A stretch of DNA of 34,694 bases, from the NCBI GenBank assembly GCA_041946865.1, contig JBHGBF010000026.1:1-34694 (forward strand). Direction: 5' to 3'. Positions 33,207 through 34,694 of the stretch are shown one piece after another. Positions within the stretch are counted from its first letter, which is position 1. Every line of letters starts with the position of its first letter. The position numbers were made by a program, and so were the translations under genes. Source of the DNA: RPQK01 sp041946865. Its GTDB lineage: Bacteria > Acidobacteriota > UBA6911 > RPQK01. The notes under the pieces are model-generated. The model was not told where the DNA came from and did no database searches. It saw only the letters and a program-made list of their open reading frames with translations.

Positions 33207-33299
33207 GTTGCCGTGTCTCGCCCAACCGGCAGGGTCCGCTCGAAGCAGGTGGCCCTCGAGGCAACAATGTTTTGGCTCGGCGCCGAGCGAGAGCGCATA

Positions 33300-33416
33300 T
33301 CAGCCGCCGCGCTCATATTCGGCGAGCGGTCTTATATCCGCGTCTTCAGCCTCTTCAGGCAGACAAGAAGCCAGGTACGCGCTCGCATCCACAACAATGC
33401 GCCTGCCCCCGCTCAA
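33300..33416 (-). pseudogene. Truncated VapC-type PIN toxin
   Basis: 38 codons from a TTG at 33416 that overlaps the antitoxin stop as TTGA. RRIVVDASAYLASCLPEE is the N-terminal strand of a PIN domain with its first catalytic Asp. After about 20 residues the sequence loses similarity (ADIRPLAEYERGG) and stops, so the other acidic residues of the PIN site are missing. A full VapC is about 130-145 residues. The antitoxin upstream is intact, so this module has probably lost its toxin by deletion. The TTG start is inferred from the overlap. Confidence 0.6.
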
Positions 33417-33649
33417 GGTCGTGACTCCAGGTCTCGCCGATTCTCCTCGTAAAGGTCGCGCCAGGTTATCCCGCGCGCACGCCACTTTTCCGCGAGTGCG
33501 CGCAGACCGTCAACCGCGAGTTGACGTGACATTCGCTGAAACTCCTGTTCGGATATGAGACGCGCTGTCGGACGACGATCTTTGGTGATCACAATCTGAT
33601 CGCCGGATTCCACGTCTCGGATGAGCCGCGTCAACTGGGTTCTTGGCAT
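33413..33649 (-). CDS. Phd/YefM-type antitoxin
   Basis: 78-residue antitoxin. The N-terminal half (MPRTQLTRLIRDVESGDQIV, then ITKDRRPTARLISEQEF) is the Phd/YefM DNA-binding and dimerisation domain, with the typical T-K-x-x-x-P-x-A-x-L motif. The C-terminal half (LRALAEKWRARGITWRDLYE) is the toxin-binding helix region. It normally represses its own promoter and neutralises a PIN toxin; here the toxin gene downstream is truncated, making it an orphan antitoxin. An inverted repeat lies 24 to 44 bases upstream. Confidence 0.88.
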   Translation of the reverse strand: MPRTQLTRLIRDVESGDQIVITKDRRPTARLISEQEFQRMSRQLAVDGLRALAEKWRARGITWRDLYEENRRDLESRP

Positions 33650-33672
33650 TGGCTACGGATACTATCTTTGTC

Positions 33673-33693
33673 ATGGCCAGATATTTTAGCCAT
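33673..33693. promoter_or_regulatory. Putative operator of the Phd-type antitoxin
   Basis: Inverted repeat ATGGC, 11 AT-rich bases, GCCAT, located 24 bases upstream of the antitoxin ATG in an otherwise AT-rich promoter-like segment. Its position fits an autoregulatory operator. The short arms make chance possible. Confidence 0.35.
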
Positions 33694-33740
33694 ATTATGT
33701 GGGAATCACGTCTCGGACGTCCAGCCTTCACAGGACTTAA

Positions 33741-33777
33741 GAACGCTAATCTTCGCTAATCTGCGCTAATCGGATGT
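33741..33777 (+). repeat. Dispersed 10-bp-period repeat, copy 6
   Basis: Plus-strand copy starting GAACGCTAATCTTCGCTAAT and ending near CGGAT. Here the minus-strand VapC gene enters the repeat from its GATC-like end and takes its stop (TAG) from it, giving the C-terminal residues PISAD. This is the opposite orientation relative to the gene from copies 1 and 5. Confidence 0.8.
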
Positions 33778-34184
33778 TTCCGGCCGATCCATTCGAGGGT
33801 GATGTCCTCGCCGAATCTCTTGAATTCCGGGTCCCCTGTCACGATATTGGCCTTCTCACGTTTCCCGAGTGCTGCAGCAAAACAATCGGCGTAGGCAACT
33901 GGATAGGCAGCTTTCAGTTTGGCTGCCTCGAGGGTCAGACCGAGATCTGCGTCCACGAGCGTGATAGGTAATTGCTCTATTATCAACCGCACCTCCTCAG
34001 CCTTCTCCGCGCCTCGCTCACGCAATGTGCTGTAAAAGATTTCCCCCCAATTGATCACGCAAAGAAAGAGCCGCGTCTCGCCTGCATGGGCGGCCGTGAG
34101 AAGCTTCACCACCCGCTCCGCGCCAGGTTCATCCTCGAAATGAGCAAGGAGCGCATAGCTGTCGAGGACGAATGCATTAGCCAT
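33756..34184 (-). CDS. VapC-type PIN-domain toxin
   Basis: 142-residue PIN-domain ribonuclease. The four acidic residues of the active site are visible: Asp8 in FVLDSYALLAHFEDE, Glu48 in NWGEIFYS, Asp100 in AYADCFAAALG, and Asp118 in IVTGDPEFKRF. The gene overlaps the AbrB-type antitoxin stop by eight bases, the usual vapBC arrangement. The last few codons and the TAG stop lie inside dispersed-repeat copy 6. Likely target: tRNA or rRNA, as for other VapC toxins. Confidence 0.93.
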   Translation of the reverse strand: MANAFVLDSYALLAHFEDEPGAERVVKLLTAAHAGETRLFLCVINWGEIFYSTLRERGAEKAEEVRLIIEQLPITLVDADLGLTLEAAKLKAAYPVAYADCFAAALGKREKANIVTGDPEFKRFGEDITLEWIGRKHPISAD

Positions 34185-34431
34185 CCTTCGCCTCTTCCAG
34201 TCGATCCTTCATCAGGGAGTCAAGAATCGAAGTCCCGCCCTTCAGCATCCCCCTGGATGCCTCGATTGGATCGTCGGGCAAAGGTTTCATCAGAATCATC
34301 TTCCCTTCGCCTTCAAAGATTGCGATCCGCGTGCCCTTTCTGATGTTCAGTTTCTTCCTCAGTTGGGCGGGAATCATCACTTGACCCTTAGTAGTCGCCC
34401 TCGTAATTCTAATGGTACCCTTTTTCGCCAT
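34177..34431 (-). CDS. AbrB/MazE-type antitoxin (VapB)
   Basis: 84-residue protein from the ATG at 34431 (MAKKGTIRITRATTKGQV). The swapped-hairpin AbrB fold is recognisable: TTKGQVMIPAQLRKKLNIRK is the standard T-x-K-G-Q-V-x-I-P-x-x-x-R-x-x-L motif, followed by TRIAIFEGEGKMILMKP. The C-terminal 35 residues would bind and inhibit the VapC encoded immediately downstream. The frame is open upstream to 34533, but those residues look non-coding. No Shine-Dalgarno is present; a promoter with an overlapping palindrome stands just upstream. Confidence 0.9.
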   Translation of the reverse strand: MAKKGTIRITRATTKGQVMIPAQLRKKLNIRKGTRIAIFEGEGKMILMKPLPDDPIEASRGMLKGGTSILDSLMKDRLEEAKDG

Positions 34432-34440
34432 TTGGTAGCC

Positions 34441-34475
34441 ATTATGGCAGAAAGGTGCACTTCTGATCAAGAAGT
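34441..34475 (-). promoter_or_regulatory. Promoter with overlapping palindromic operator for the vapBC-type operon
   Basis: On the minus strand TTGATC (34470-34465), an 18-base spacer and CATAAT (34446-34441) form a sigma-70-like promoter, with the -10 box nine bases from the ATG. A perfect inverted repeat ACTTCT-N5-AGAAGT occupies 34459-34475 and covers the -35 box, a natural autorepression site for the AbrB-type antitoxin. The short leader again suggests a leaderless mRNA. Confidence 0.45.
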
Positions 34476-34531
34476 AGGTATTCGCTCCACCTGTGGCCCC
34501 ATCCTTCGTCCACGCCGAGCGGTGCGTCCTC

Positions 34532-34561
34532 ACGTCGATCTTCCGTAAAGCATCGGAACGC
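34532..34561 (+). repeat. 30-bp perfect repeat, right copy
   Basis: Identical over 30 bases to 31546-31575 (ACGTCGATCTTCCGTAAAGC to GGAACGC). It is followed three bases later by dispersed-repeat copy 7. Confidence 0.85.
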
Positions 34562-34564
34562 TTT

Positions 34565-34604
34565 GGGAACGCTAATCTGCGCTAATCGTCGCTAACTCCG
34601 ATGA
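34565..34604 (+). repeat. Dispersed 10-bp-period repeat, copy 7
   Basis: Plus-strand copy starting GGGAACGCTAATCTGCGCTA, with a one-base shift in the third unit (ATCGTCGCTAACTCCGAT). It lies near the window end; a minus-strand frame open to the window edge would stop inside it (34572-34574). Confidence 0.75.
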
Positions 34605-34694
34605 GTTCGTGCGTCGGATGTCTGCTTGCTGTTCGAACCCGCTTGCTTCGCTGGAAAACGCTCGCGCGCGGCTCTGACGGGACTCGGCGCACGC

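Noticed and set aside
30453..34604. Integron attC sites or gene-cassette array
   Set aside because: Small accessory genes followed by palindromic repeats resemble cassette arrays, but the edges GGAACGC/GCGTTCC do not fit the RYYYAAC/GTTRRRY boxes, orientations are mixed, and no integrase is present.
30453..34604. CRISPR array
   Set aside because: Repeats are spaced by hundreds to over a thousand bases with genes between them; there are no regular spacers or cas genes.
34572..34694. Minus-strand frame open to the window edge, ending in TISAD-stop inside copy 7
   Set aside because: It could be the 3' end of a gene like the VapC case, but only 40 residues of low-information sequence are visible.
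34630..34694. tRNA-like GTTCGAACCC near the window end
   Set aside because: The T-loop-like motif has no matching stem, and no acceptor, D or anticodon arms can be drawn.

Overview
The window looks like a chromosomal stretch of a diderm (Gram-negative-type) bacterium. It carries a Wzx/Wzy-dependent surface polysaccharide (O-antigen-like) cluster, followed by a small accessory island of toxin-antitoxin genes and dispersed repeats. An O-antigen ligase-type protein, a Wzx-type flippase and a Wzy-type polymerase together imply an outer-membrane glycan. The phylum cannot be fixed from the sequence. By hand count, one sample line in the 1.3 kb region is about 62% GC and one at 19.1 kb is about 35%, so the middle of the glycan cluster looks compositionally different from its flank. 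Many starts are GTG or ATG with purine-rich ribosome sites; several accessory genes instead have a -10-like box almost touching the start codon.

Layout. From 28.9 kb down to 58 every convincing gene lies on the minus strand, often with overlapping stop and start codons (27.9, 23.2, 21.9, 12.9, 11.7 kb), so long polycistronic transcripts are likely. In transcription order: an NAD-dependent epimerase, a glycosyltransferase, a methyltransferase-like protein, the Wzx flippase, a glycosyltransferase, an exported TPR protein, the Wzy polymerase, a glycosyltransferase, a second epimerase, a PglD-type acyltransferase, a DegT-type aminotransferase, a glycosyltransferase, a GT11-like fucosyltransferase-type protein, the three UDP-L-FucNAc enzymes (FnlA, FnlB, FnlC), a WbuB/WcaI-type glycosyltransferase, a PglC-type initiating phosphoglycosyltransferase, a TylF-type methyltransferase, an ATP-grasp ligase, a HAD phosphatase, a second DegT aminotransferase, a large membrane-bound WbpM/PglF-type 4,6-dehydratase, the O-antigen ligase, and a YbhN-type membrane protein.

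How the genes fit together. The membrane dehydratase, an aminotransferase and the PglD-type acyltransferase can make a UDP-di-N-acetylated 2,4,6-trideoxyhexose, which the PglC-type enzyme could load on undecaprenyl phosphate. FnlA/B/C supply UDP-L-FucNAc for the WbuB-like transferase. Other glycosyltransferases extend the unit, TylF and possibly the ATP-grasp enzyme decorate it, Wzx flips it, Wzy polymerises it, and the ligase transfers it. No Wzz, Wza or Wzc gene is in the window.

From 28.9 to 30.1 kb there is a gene-poor stretch. From 30.1 to 34.7 kb lie a truncated YdcF-type gene, a secreted unknown protein, an AbiE-type toxin pair between about 160-bp direct repeats, a GxxExxY protein, a Phd-type antitoxin with a broken VapC, and an intact AbrB/VapC pair. 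This region and the 3' end of the glycan cluster share a short repeat family (seven clear copies and one decayed copy) with a 10-bp internal period. The copies sit at gene 3' ends, form palindromes at two sites, and supply the stop codons of at least four genes. This repeat system, with gene fragments next to it, is the most unusual thing in the window.
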